Source of the DNA: Dryocosmus kuriphilus
Lineage: Eukaryota; Arthropoda; Insecta; Hymenoptera; Cynipidae
Direction: 5' to 3'
Assembly: GCA_038277395.1 (NCBI GenBank)
Contig: CM076194.1
Coordinates: 182,126,578 to 182,190,577, forward strand
DNA length: 64,000 bases
Shown: positions 23,354 through 34,600 of the stretch, piece after piece
Position numbering within the stretch: the stretch's first letter is position 1
Layout of the letters: each line of letters starts with the position of its first letter
The notes under the pieces: generated by a model
The model's input: only the letters and a program-made list of their open reading frames with translations
Database searches by the model: none
Told to the model about the DNA's origin: nothing
Position numbers and translations under genes: made by a program

Positions 23354-24482
23354 ATGGACAACTTCGATTTTTTTTAATGGGCGCACTTGAAAAATAATGT
23401 ACTTTTAATAATGCCCCAAAATGAAAGTTAAATCTTGAAAACACGTCATACTCGACAGATTTCGAACAATTTACCATTATTATTTGTGATTCTTAATTTA
23501 CGATTACACAAAAATGATTATTTTAATACCATTTACTTACGCGAAATGGGGATTGAGTGAAAAAGACTCTTAATTTAATCTTACTGTAAGATTCATGTAT
23601 TTCTGTGTTTCTGTAACGTGGGGTGTATATTTTGAAGTGTCCAAATCACAAGGTTCTATTATGTGGAACATGTCGAATGAAAGGTTATATTTCGGCGTCT
23701 GCAGATTCAAGGATTGCAAGTTGATTTTAAAACTTTTTCGTAGGAATACGATCAAATTTGCATGTTGAATGTCAGATCTGTCAAGTTGACCGGTTAGTCT
23801 TACGGAAAGTTCCATAACATCTGCTCCGATCGAAATAGAACTTTTTCATTTGGACAAGTAGACATAGTTTTCAAAGCGAAATTAAATTTAAATCGGCGTT
23901 CAGGGGGAATGCATACTAGCCTTCGACTGTGTGTGTATGTGTATGTATATGCATTGGTTTATCTATCTCTACAGTACAACTAGCTGATTGGATGTTGTTT
24001 TTAAAAGTGGGGATGATCTGCTTTTTCTATTCAAATCTTTCTCTTTATTTAATACAGTTCAATTAATTTCATTTAATTTTATTCATATAAGGCATTAGCT
24101 ACATATACTTTTATCCATGAAAGTGTGTAGAACGAGATCTATCGCTATATATAAATTGTGATATAGTTATAGAGATATATGTTTTTAGAAAAGGAAATTG
24201 TAACATTCACATTTTTTTTTTTTTATTTAGATTAATTTAACAAGCCTCAACATTTTTTAAAATTTGTAAAAAGATAAAATTATCTATAAGCAGTGTGTAC
24301 TAAAGCAGATAAAATTGTATATCAAGCGAATTCTAAATATTTTTAAGCAACATGTTTCAATAATTAGTTTTTTAGGAGAGTAATATGTAAATATAATTCT
24401 TTGTTTGAGAAAGTCTTTGTCATAATGTGACATTGTATTATAAAATTATTGTAAAACATAGGTACCATCGGAATATACCTTC
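23354..24482. other. AT-rich spacer, no gene
   Basis: I see only a short GTAT/GTGT microsatellite near 23928-23950 and poly-T runs. Confidence 0.6.
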
Positions 24483-24582
24483 AGGACGTTTTCATATCGG
24501 TCAGTTGTGAAACAAGTGCTAGGAGACTCGATGGAGACTCGATATTGCTGTCTCACTTTACTGGCCGATATGAAAACGTCCT
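24483..24582. mobile_element. 100-bp miniature foldback
   Basis: The ends AGGACGTTTTCATATCGG and its reverse complement bound a 100-base block, with one mismatch over about 23 bases. The interior holds a short direct repeat, AGACTCGATGG and AGACTCGAT. No clear target duplication is visible. Confidence 0.75.
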
Positions 24583-24908
24583 TACTGTATAACATTACCT
24601 GTTTTGATCTTCTAATTTTGATAATAGTACATTAAGGTAAAATAAAATTTAATCCTTAAAGTAGCTTGAAAGATCTCAAAATTCTTTGTCTAGTGATCCA
24701 AGATAAATAGTTTTTTTTTTGTAAATTTTTTAAAAAGATGTTGTAAATAGTCAAAATTTCAAAGTTTTCCTAAAGTATGAATAACTCTTGAAATAAGGGA
24801 CATTTTAAAATGATCTTGCACTCACTTAATTAAACTATGTTAAATTTGTGAATGTATATCAATAATATATCCAGAAAATTGTACTATTTTTTCCCTGAAT
24901 GCTGACAA

Positions 24909-25478
24909 ACGTCAGGAAATTGAGAAAAAATTGAGGTCAAAGTTAAAAAATGCGTTTTTGGACATTTTTTAAGTAATATAACAGGCAAACCGGACGTGTT
25001 AAAAACTTCTAATAGAGGAGGAGAAATGAAAGCTTGAATATTTTAAGAGTATCATCATGTAAAAAAGTTACTGTGGGATATCACAAGTGGTGACCCATTT
25101 TCGCCGCGCGCGCAGGATCGTCACTTCTGAGCTTACAATGCTCGAGGAGTTCTGGGGTGGTAGGCACAGGAAAGCTTCTGAATTTAATTTTCTCTAATTT
25201 ATTGTAAATTGGAATAACAACAGGTGATTTTTGTAGATTTTGGTTCCCTGATTTTGGATATCATGCCATAACTTCTCGGGCAGTGTAAGGTCGGAAGTGA
25301 TGAGCGTGCGCGCGGTAAAAATGGGTAACCATTTGTGATATCCCATATCAGCTTCTTTTATATTATGATACTAATAAATTAGAAGGTTCAAGCTTTAATT
25401 TTAGCCCTATTAAAAGTTTTTAACACTTCAGAACGCGTTTTTTAACTTGGACCTCAATTTCATTTAAAAACCTGACGT
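24909..25478. mobile_element. 570-bp foldback with arms of about 230 bp
   Basis: The left arm (24909-25160) and right arm (25263-25478) are reverse complements throughout, with shared blocks ACGTCAGG, GTGTTAAAAACTT, GGGATATCACAA and a CCGCGCGC word. The loop is about 100 bases. A transcript across it would fold into one long hairpin. It has no coding sequence. Confidence 0.8.
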
Positions 25479-25600
25479 GATAGAAAGATCTTGCTTACAG
25501 ATTCGGATTCAGCTACCAAAAATCTACGGGAAACGCCTACTCCCATTTCAGTTTACAACCGAAAATTTTCTTTGTGGTCCTGTGTTATTTTTAATATTTC

Positions 25601-27112
25601 TCATGTATCACAGTGAGCTTCAACCAATAATAGGTGCAATGAAAATGGTGACAAAATCTGACTTCAGTACTTCATTTGTGTACATTCTAAGCTTCAAAAA
25701 TGATTCAATACTCGAGAAATCTTTAAATCACATTTTCGGTTTTTAAACAATGGAATTTAATAGATTGATCATGCATGTAATTAAGGGGTAAGGCCACAGT
25801 AGAATTTTGAAAAAATAAGATTTTTTTTTTGCTTAAACGATGTTTTATCATCATAAAAAAAAGTTTCTACTCGATTTATAGCGAAAAAAAGTTTTTTGTA
25901 CCGACTTTGAGCGTATAACGTAAGCCTGCCTGTGGCCGTTCAGTTGCTTTCGTAAAACTTTAAACGCGTTTGTCTCAAAACAGCTTTTTTCTAATTGGCC
26001 TGAAAAATAACTTCCACAATTTTCATCCGATTGACTTCAAATTTTAAAATCATCATTCTAATTGGATTTCGCAAAGAAGTACATACGGAATTTTTAATTA
26101 ATTAAATAAAAACTTTCCATTTTATGAGCAGTTTTATACAAAAATTCCCATTGGAAATTCACCTGTTAACTTCAAATGCCTACCATTTTCGAAAAAATCA
26201 ATATTTTTAAAATTCCATACGCTCTTTTTTAGGTATTTTTTTTTGTTTTGTTCTGAGTCAAAAATTGTGGATGCCAAATGTCAGGCCGCGGAGCGCCTCA
26301 AAAAAAAAAAGATACAAAAAGCAAATGGCAGTAGGCGGCCATATTATTTTTTAAAATATGTTTTATTAGCTTGATAGTTCAACTTATTAGATCCGTAATT
26401 AGTTTTATAAATACATTACTTTTTTATACCAAAAAAATGGTTAAATATGCGTATGATTTTGTACCCGCTACTGTGGCCTTACCCCTTAATCAATTCGCTT
26501 AAAATTGGTACATTTATGGATATCAAACTCCAGGTGAGTTCAAACACTATCTACTGATACCAGGGTTGATAGCTAAAAATAACTATATATCATGGTAAAC
26601 TGTTAATATTAGTTTACGTTTTTTAAATCTTTTTAATGTACAAACAATCTTTTAAATATGTAGCTCCTGAAATTGCAGAGAGTCACTTGCGACGACAATT
26701 GTTGTCAATGAAATTTCGATGTTTCCCTGATTCTTTCTCATGGAATTGATTTTTTCAAGCCTTATTAATTTGTTTGAGAGAGATTTTATTAATTTTATTG
26801 ATAATTGATATCATTATTTTTAGCTGTCAACCCTGGTATCAGTAGATAGTGATTGAACTCTTCTGGAGTTTGATATTCATAAATGTACCAATTTAAAGCA
26901 AATTGATTAATTACGTACATGATCAGTCTCGTAATTTCATTGTTTAAAAACCGAAAATGTGATTCAAAGATTTCTCGAGTATTGAATCAGCTACGATTTC
27001 AGTGTTTTCATTTTTTGAAGCTTAGAATGTACACAAATGAAGTACTGAAATCAGATTTTGTCACCATTCTCATTATACGTATTATTGGTTGAAGCTCACT
27101 GTGTATACATGA
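25601..27112. mobile_element. Foldback element of about 1.5 kb, left arm split by an insertion
   Basis: The left arm (25601-26580) pairs with the right arm (26816-27112). Shared blocks include CAGTGAGCTTCAACCAATAA, CAGTACTTCATTTGTGTACA, TCAATACTCGAGAAATCTTT and CTACTGATACCAGGGTTGA. The left arm is interrupted by a 701-base element (next entry), and the right arm retains the undisturbed target. The loop is about 235 bases. Arms of about 290 bases at high identity imply a fairly recent element or ongoing arm homogenisation. Confidence 0.85.
25785..26485. mobile_element. piggyBac-type MITE, 701 bp, TTAA target duplication
   Basis: The termini are GGGGTAAGGCCACAGTAG and its perfect reverse complement (18 bp). 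They are flanked by TTAA at 25781-25784 and 26486-26489. The other arm of the host foldback carries a single TTAA at the matching position, so the insertion is precise. TTAA duplication is the hallmark of piggyBac transposition. The interior has no transposase, so it would need a transposase in trans. Confidence 0.9.
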
Positions 27113-28634
27113 CTTTACAAATTTTCATTTAGGCGACTTTTTTCTTACATTATTTGTTGGTAGCATCCAGGAAAATAATTGTCACAAGTTTATAGACAAG
27201 TTACTTTCATATTGTATGAAAATTTCCGTTTGAACTTATTAGTCCAAGAATATGTAAAATGTTGATTTTATTTCATTTTATTTTGAAATTTGGTCTGTTG
27301 TTCCCATATTTTGTTAAATATTTGACAAAAATAAATCTTCTTTGAGTCATTCGACACAGTTTTAACATCGTTCGTGCTACTTTAGGGAGAAAGTTTACTT
27401 TACGTATTATCAAAGAAAATTAAATGATCCAATGCACTGACAAAAAACGGTCTCATATATTCCGATGCTTCTGTACATGGCAGGAAAATAAATACGAATT
27501 TTGAGCAATGATGTATTCCTTTTTTTTTATACTTACCTAGACTAAATAAGCGCAAAACATTACTGCCGTGATTTGTATGCTGCAATTTGGATAACTCCCT
27601 CGAGTCGCCTAGCGTTAACTGCATTCAGAGGACTTATCCGAATTACAGTTACGGTGTTCTTCAAAGCACGCCCGATTACTTACATACCGTCAACCGGAGC
27701 TATTGTGGGATCCGCAAGTTTTCTGATCTCATGAATCCTTCTGGTTATGTAAAAGCAGTCATCACAGAGTCTCACCTATTCACCTTTTGTCACCTATTTC
27801 ACCTATTTTGGACAATTTGGCTTCACCTATTTTGAAAATTTGTCACCTTCGCCTATTTTCAATTAACAAAGTAAAATTTTATTAAAAATTGTATTTCAGA
27901 ATCAGTGTCCGTCACAATTTGCTGTTTTTTTAATGAAAGTTTGAAACGAGAAGTCAAAACATCAAGTGGTTTGTTTCTTCGGTTTAAACTGAAGAAGTCC
28001 AAAATTTGCAATTTAAAAAAAAATGGAATTTGCCAAATACAAAAATGTGTTTTTTTTCGCTCATTTTCAAATAATTCTAACTTCAACAAATTGTAACATA
28101 TCGAGATTTTAGTAAATGAAAGGAGAAATACTTCCTATTTATTAATTGCACGAAATCCCCGAGGAGGTTGTTTCTACGTGTGTTGAAACCTACGAAATTC
28201 TACATTATATTTTTATGGGGTTCTTGAAAGGCGGCGTCCCTCATTTCTAATAGTTTAAATGAAGTCGAATAAAAACGTTTTTTTTGAACACGAAACAGCA
28301 ACCTAGATGCACATTACTAAGATTTCCCGTTAAAAGCACAAATATTAGTGGAATGAAACGACTTTTGGTAGCGTCATTACGCATTTATTAAAAAATTAAT
28401 TTTATTTTTTGGCTAAGCTCAGTCTTACATTCATTGCTTTTCCCAAGAAATAGGTGCATAAGGCATAATAAAATTTTAAAAATATAGAAAGTATACGTTC
28501 AGCAGAAATTATTTGACGAAATGCAAATTTAAGCGAGCACCTGGCATAGATTTCTTTTTTTTTTTTTTAGTATAAATTATTTTTAAAATTGACTAGTAAT
28601 ATTTAGCTTTATGGCAAGCAATCTCAAGAGGCCA
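27113..28634. other. AT-rich spacer, no gene
   Basis: The only regular feature is a short run of CACCTATT words (27774-27860). Short frames have no recognisable content. Confidence 0.55.
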
Positions 28635-28756
28635 AGGAGTAACCGCAACCACTCCTAAGAAAATTGAGTATAACATGAGGAATTATTTTTAGCGATGCAT
28701 CCGTCAAGAGGTTCATTCAGCATGCAGCAAGCCAGGGTGTAACCGCAACCACACCC
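28635..28756. repeat. Paired hairpins with identical loop and different stems
   Basis: AGGAGT-AACCGCAACC-ACTCCT (28635-28656) and GGGTGT-AACCGCAACC-ACACCC (28735-28756) have the same ten-base loop. Both are six-base perfect stems of different sequence, and both follow a TCAAGAGG word. Compensatory change in the stem suggests selection on RNA structure. Their host element is unclear; they lie at the left side of the element 1 regulatory region. Confidence 0.7.
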
Positions 28757-29626
28757 CAAAGAGGCAGCAGTCTTTTAAAAAACACCTTTCGAATAACAGC
28801 ATACAAATTCAAAAAATATTAAAAATATTTTACAAATAAATAAAGGTGAAAAATTTTACACGTATGTTACCACTTCATGTTAAAATGACCAATAGACGCT
28901 CCAAATCACGCACACTACGATACGGCACTTCACAGACGCTACACCTTTCACCACATACGACCCACTGAACAGTGGACTGAGAGGCTCCAAAACCTGGCCA
29001 AAATTCGAAATATGAACCAATTAACGTGAAATTTTGTGTATAAGAGTTTTTAAGGTATTTTATATCAAAACTAACATTAAAATAAAAAAAGAAGCAAAAT
29101 GGCTAATACGACAGTTGATAAAAATGGAATAGTAAGCACAGAAAATTAAATGGGCTTAATAATGTTTATGAAATCAATTTATTAATTAAAAAAATAATAT
29201 GTTTACGCAAAGCACTATGTTTTAAGTGCAAAAAGAGATTTTGCATTAATTTGAAGCATTTTAAAAGATTTCTAGTGTTATGTCCCAGATTTTAAATTTC
29301 AGCTTATTTTAAAATCTCGCCATATGGTTCAGAAGTAAAGACAAGGACAACCGCTCATCAAGGACTAGCGCTTAAGGAATTAGTATGACAGGTAGAAACA
29401 ATGAGAATTCGCCAATTAAACTATAAAAATTACACGTACATCTGAGAAGAATCTCTCATATAATTTAAGAAGGATTAAAGCATAAGAATAAATGTTAGCA
29501 CATAAAATGCCCTCTCCTTTGTCACCGTAGAATTAAGAAATATCGTATTTAAAAAGGTAAGAGAGATAATGGGAAAATATGACTAATATCAAATAACCGG
29601 TCGAGAATCAAAAGTGCCAACGTCAG
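28757..29626. other. Left flank of element 1, boundary unknown
   Basis: This is AT-rich DNA without genes. The left LTR of element 1 should begin somewhere in 28.6-30.6 kb, but I could not find a matching LTR start after the element's polypurine tract at 45.58 kb. Confidence 0.4.
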
Positions 29627-29709
29627 CGCGCGTGTTATAATACAGATTTGTGAGCGTACGTGCCATAATACAGATTTGTAACCGCGCGTGCCATAATACA
29701 GATTTGCAA
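29627..29709. repeat. Three 28-bp tandem units upstream of a TATA box
   Basis: The core CATAATACAGATTTG (TATAATACAGATTTG in the first copy) occurs three times, each preceded by a GCGTG or ACGTG word. The position about 30 bases before a TATA box suggests enhancer repeats in a U3-like region. Confidence 0.75.
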
Positions 29710-29740
29710 AGATCCCCTCTCAACAAGGGGATGGGTCTCC

Positions 29741-29747
29741 TATAAAA
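29741..29747 (+). promoter_or_regulatory. TATA box, probable element 1 promoter
   Basis: TATAAAA stands in a GC-richer context (CTCC before, CCCCG after) just downstream of the 28-bp units and upstream of further repeats. An AATAAA lies at 30575-30580. The order of enhancer repeats, TATA and poly-A signal fits an LTR. Confidence 0.5.
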
Positions 29748-29802
29748 ACCCCGTTCGATGAGGTATCGACGTCTTTGCGTTCCGAAAAGTTACATTGTAC
29801 AC

Positions 29803-30035
29803 GTCGTTCTCCGTGATCAGTTAAATAACCTCAAGTAACTAGTAATCACTTTGTAAAAGTAGTCCTCTGTGATCAGTTAAACAACCTCAGGTAGCAAGAG
29901 AAAGTAGTCAACTATTAAGTATTTCTTCTTGTGAATGTAGCCCTCTGAGATCAGTTAAATAACCTCAAGTAGCAAGTGGTTATCTTGTAAAAGTAGTCCT
30001 CTGTGATCGGATAAATAACTTCAAGTTACAATTAA
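29803..30035. repeat. Four dispersed units of a GATCAGTTAAATAACCTCA motif
   Basis: Units begin near 29803, 29859, 29937 and 29993. Each has CTCTG then GATCAG or GATCGG, TAAATAAC and CTCAAG. They lie between the TATA box and the 63-bp repeats, so in the transcribed region if that promoter is used. Confidence 0.7.
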
Positions 30036-30231
30036 TTTTCTAGTAGTGAACAAAGTCCCTTTGATTTCGGCTAAGAATCAAAGTAAAGTCTACTTCGGGT
30101 TAAAACCAAAGTGTATATATCCGGAAAAGAACTTACGAGTGGATTCGATCTGTCGAAGTACGTTCATGTATCGCTCGATCGGTGAAAGGAAGAGATACTT
30201 CGATTACGGTTCTCTCCCCTCTCACTCTAGC

Positions 30232-30483
30232 CAAACTACCCCTGTGAATTGGTCTCGCCGTTGCCAAGTTCGAGATAGGGATACAAGCGACGAACAAACT
30301 ACCCCTGTGAATTGGTCTCGCCGTTGCCAAGTTCGAGATAGAGATACAAGCGACGAACAAACTACCCCTGTGAATTGGTCTCGCCGTTGCCAAGTTCGAA
30401 ATAGGGATGCAAGCGACGAATAAACTACCCCTGTGAACTGCCCTCGTCGTTGTCAGCTCGGAATAGGGACAAAAGCGACGAAA
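30232..30483. repeat. Four tandem 63-bp units
   Basis: The units start at 30232, 30295, 30358 and 30421. The first two are nearly identical, the third slightly changed and the fourth diverged. Each contains TCTCG and CGAGA arms around GCCGTTGCC. The period is a multiple of three, so open frames run through by chance. Confidence 0.85.
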
Positions 30484-31451
30484 CAACTTTCTCTCGCCCT
30501 TTTGAACAAAAAGGTACATTTTAAGTAACAACTATATATCTGTTCTCATCTTTATTCTCTTTCTACTTAATTGTAATAAACACATTTTACTCTACATAAC
30601 TGTTTTGATCCAGAAATGAATCCCAATTATCTTGCCGTAGGTGGCTCGATAACTCAGTTTTATTTTACTTTGTAATCCTAACAAAATCAACTTTATCCTT
30701 TATTTATCATTACTTGTTCCCCATTGAATTAATATCCCATTTAAGCTAACACCTGAAAAGGAAAAACTTAAGGTCTTTAATTGAAAAACACCAATTTGAG
30801 GGGAAAAAAGCCTATTACGGCATAAAAAACCCTTTTTATTGAAAAATAAATTGAAATTGACAGAAAATCACTATACACAACACTAACCAAACACTTTCAT
30901 ACCGGCGTGGCGTTGGTGTCACTCGCGCACTCTTCGCGTTTAACCGTCCGATAGATAATTTGAAATGAAGAACCGTGATGATCTGAATGATGCACCAGGA
31001 ACCTGACGAAGACGCACGGGAGCTCCGCGTGGAACAAAAAGTCTTTGCGACTTGTTCGAAGAACTGAGTTTTGACTCAGACCGCATGTACCGAGATGTCG
31101 CTCGGACCAAAGATCTAACACGACTCCCCGTGCAGGGCCGTGACACCAACCCCGATCGCTCGGCTCACACACTCCTTTCTCTCTCACTCTTATATATACT
31201 CTAAACTTATTTTAAAATTCCCGCGTTAAATCGAAAGAATTATGACCGATAGTTTCGGCTGCTAAGTTACGACGTAACAATAACTGTGTACTACTCTTAT
31301 TTATAATTACACGATCCGTATAGGGTTGGCAAGTGACAACGATCCCACACAAATAATTGGTCAGGACTTACCATCCTGACAATAATCAGCGATACTAGCC
31401 TCTTCTACTTTTTCATTTCCATATCACCCTCGCCTTACTCGGGACGTAACA
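30484..31451. other. Right part of the element 1 5' LTR or leader
   Basis: No gene. It contains AATAAA at 30575-30580, an alternative TATA-like TTATATATAC near 31190, and a hairpin GTCAGG...CCTGAC near 31361-31381. It ends with ACGTAACA just before the primer-binding site. Element 2 has the same ACGTAACA end, which marks 31451 as the likely LTR terminus. Confidence 0.5.
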
Positions 31452-31459
31452 GCTGATTT

Positions 31460-31477
31460 TGGTGGCAGCGGTGGGAT
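31460..31477 (+). promoter_or_regulatory. Primer-binding site of element 1
   Basis: TGGTGGCAGCGGTGGGAT begins with TGG, complementary to a CCA-ended tRNA; I believe it fits a tRNA-Leu acceptor arm but cannot check. The same 18 bases recur at 49068 in element 2, after an identical ACGTAACA LTR end. Confidence 0.8.
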
Positions 31478-31609
31478 GTCACTTTTGTAATTGTAAATTT
31501 TAAATTTACATCAAAAATTAAAAATTTCGAAAACCTAAATTCAGTGTTGAAAACAAAATTTTAATTCAGTGTAGTTTTAAGATAGAAAATCTGTACAAGC
31601 ACTCGAGAG

Positions 31610-34600
31610 CAAGGAATGAAACCGAAACCGAAACCGAAACCGTAACCGTTTAAAACCGTTTCATTTCTCCAAACCGAAACCGAAACCGAAACCGTTATTT
31701 TCATCTGTAAAAGAACGAAACCGAAACCGATTCAAACACCGGAACCGGTTCAATCGGTTCCGAAAAAAATTTCTGCTGATTATTGATATATAGGAATTTA
31801 TTTTTCTCATATTTCAAAATTCACTTAATTTGAATTTGGCCACGAAAAATTAATCACGCTAAAAATCGATAAAATCAGATGTTACAACGTATCGATTAAT
31901 ATTCATTAGTATCGAAGTTTTTCCCAGCTGCCCCAGCATTATACAAAACACGGCCATAGCACCAGGGTTGGTAACGTAATGTACGTCACGTGATATACAT
32001 GGTTTTCTACGCGTATAAATACTACATATACTACTTCTCAAGTTTTATACGGAGCGCGACGTACATTACGTCCGTGTGCACTCTATTTAAACAATCAAAA
32101 AAATAAAAATGTATTCTCATTGTATGAAAAATGTGCGCAGGGTTTGGAAACGAAACACACGGTTGCGTAGGTATATCATATCTTAGTTCCCTCAACTCCC
32201 TCCAGAGTGCGCAGTTTGTGCATAATTGTTTGTCAATTTTCCAGTCTGGATGTTGCTTGTAAAGTTTATTAAAGAAGTAAAGCACCGTTTTGTAGCAATA
32301 TATTGAAAACATAGGTACCTTTGGAATAAAGCAAAACGATCGTGAGTACGAACAGCTTTCCTTCCGCATGGCGTTTTAAGTTATAACCTTAAAAAGTACA
32401 AACACGTTGTTTTCCATTGCGTTCTAATTTTTTATCGTAAAAACATTAAATTTCAGGTATATATTAAATTAAAATAGTAAATACGTTCTTTATCTGCGAC
32501 ACAACATGCCGAGATTAAGAGACAATCCATGTCGGCATTTATTTGAATATTGTAAACGAACAAAAAAAAGTGTATGTACAGTCAAGAAAGATAACGAACA
32601 GCAATGTCGCATAGAGATACAAGTAAATGAAAATTTAATTACAACTCTTTCATTAAAATAGATATTATATTCTATTATATTTATCTTGTGTATATGTATG
32701 TATTACTTACCTCTTTGTTTGATTTCAAATTTCTGCTGTAATCTTTACTTGTCGAAAAATAACTAAATCTGAATACAACAATATCAGTGTAATTTTGAAG
32801 CATGAGTGTAACTGAAACTTACAACAAATGTTTAATTTCACTACAAACACTATTGATTTGCATGTTTTTAAATGTTTTTCTGTCTTTTTCTCTTAATAAC
32901 AGTAGTAAATTCACACTAAAACTATCACATGTCCAAAATTTCCCTGTTTTGCTACGATTTTAATTTCTTAACCTACTCAATACTCGTATTGTCCCCCGAC
33001 CCATTACAACATATGTAATGATATTTTTCTTTTTTGCTGTGTTTTACGGATATAATTTTGTATCATAATTTCGAGGAATAGCGTTCTGTAACAACATATT
33101 TAATAAATTTATATTCCTATGTAAATTTAAGGGCGATCACGGTGGAAACTTATCTCGGCATATCAAAAATGTACATCCTCAAATATATTCAAAAATAATG
33201 GCCGAAAATACTTTAAAACAAAATACAACATCTCAATCAGCTTCAGAATCAGAAATCAGAAAAATTACTGACGTCTGGACACCTAAAATTTCTGTCGCAC
33301 TATCGAAGCAAGCAGTATGGGAAGCTTGTCTTGAAATTTGCTCGGTCAATGGTAGACCTTTTTCGATTCTTCAAGATTCGGGATTTCAAAAAATTCTTCA
33401 ACCAATTTTAAAATCTTTGGGACTGAAAGTAAATGAACACAACGTCAGAGATGGAATAATAAAGAAAGCTCAAATCGTTCAAAAGCTCATTCAAAACGAT
33501 ATAGAAGGAAAGCTGTTGTCGTTAAAACTGGACTGCGTAACGATCCTGAACAGATCGTTCTTAGGTACAATATATTATTCGTTTTATAGCAATAATTTGA
33601 TTCCTGTAGAAAAATATACATTTTGATCAATGACTTTAGTGTCATTCTGATCCAATTTTTGATTTAAGTTCGATTTAATATACTTAAATTATAATTTATG
33701 AATTGGATCACTGTAATAAAAGAGTAAATAATTACAATTATCTCCAACGATCAAAAATAAATTACAAATTTGAATATACATTTTTATTCGTTAATTTAAT
33801 TTTAGGAATTAACATGCAGTTCATTGGCGACGATTACAAAATCCATTTACGATCCTTATCACTAGAAGAAGTCCATGAAAAACACACAGCTGAAAATTTG
33901 AAAGAACTCGTAAAGCACACGCTCTCAAAATTTGATATTCCTGTCAACCGCGTTTTCACTTGTACTACTGACAGTGGAGCAAACGTAGTAAAAACTGTTG
34001 CAATTTTGAGCCTTGAAGATAACACCGACGAAGATATAGGCGAAGAAGAAACAGAATATGAAGAGAAACAAGAAGATCAAAATGAAGATCATAGCGAGGA
34101 ATCTTTGGTTGATGTAGAACTTCTTGATGATGTTGCAAATGAAACATCTGTTGATTGTATAGGTAAATAACTTATGTTAGATGTTCCTTCAGTACCCGCT
34201 TTGTAAACTTTGTAAACCTACTAAAGATATTTGAATTTCAAATACTATTTTAACTACTTTATTAAAGCGGTGTGATCAAAATATGATAATGAAGATATGC
34301 TCAAAAATTTTCGTCTGAAAAATAGAATTAAATCTGTTTATTTCAGGCTTGCGTTGTGCAGCTCATACATTACAATTGGCAGTCAATGGTGTGTTAAAGT
34401 TACCTCAATTTAGCCACCTCATTTCAAAAGCTAGGCATATAGTGAAGAAGCTGCGGACGCCGAATATCACTGCTTTGCTAAAAATTCAAAGTATAAGAAG
34501 ACCACCTATTGACGTGGTCACGCGCTGGGGTTCCACGTTTGAAATGCTTTCCACCCTAACGGATGAAAAAGTAAAAGTTTTTTGCCAAAATTTAGCAGGG

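Noticed and set aside
30046..30423. Repetitive 125-aa ORF over the 63-bp units
   Set aside because: It begins with GTG rather than ATG, its repeats follow the DNA units, and the antisense frame is open for the same reason.
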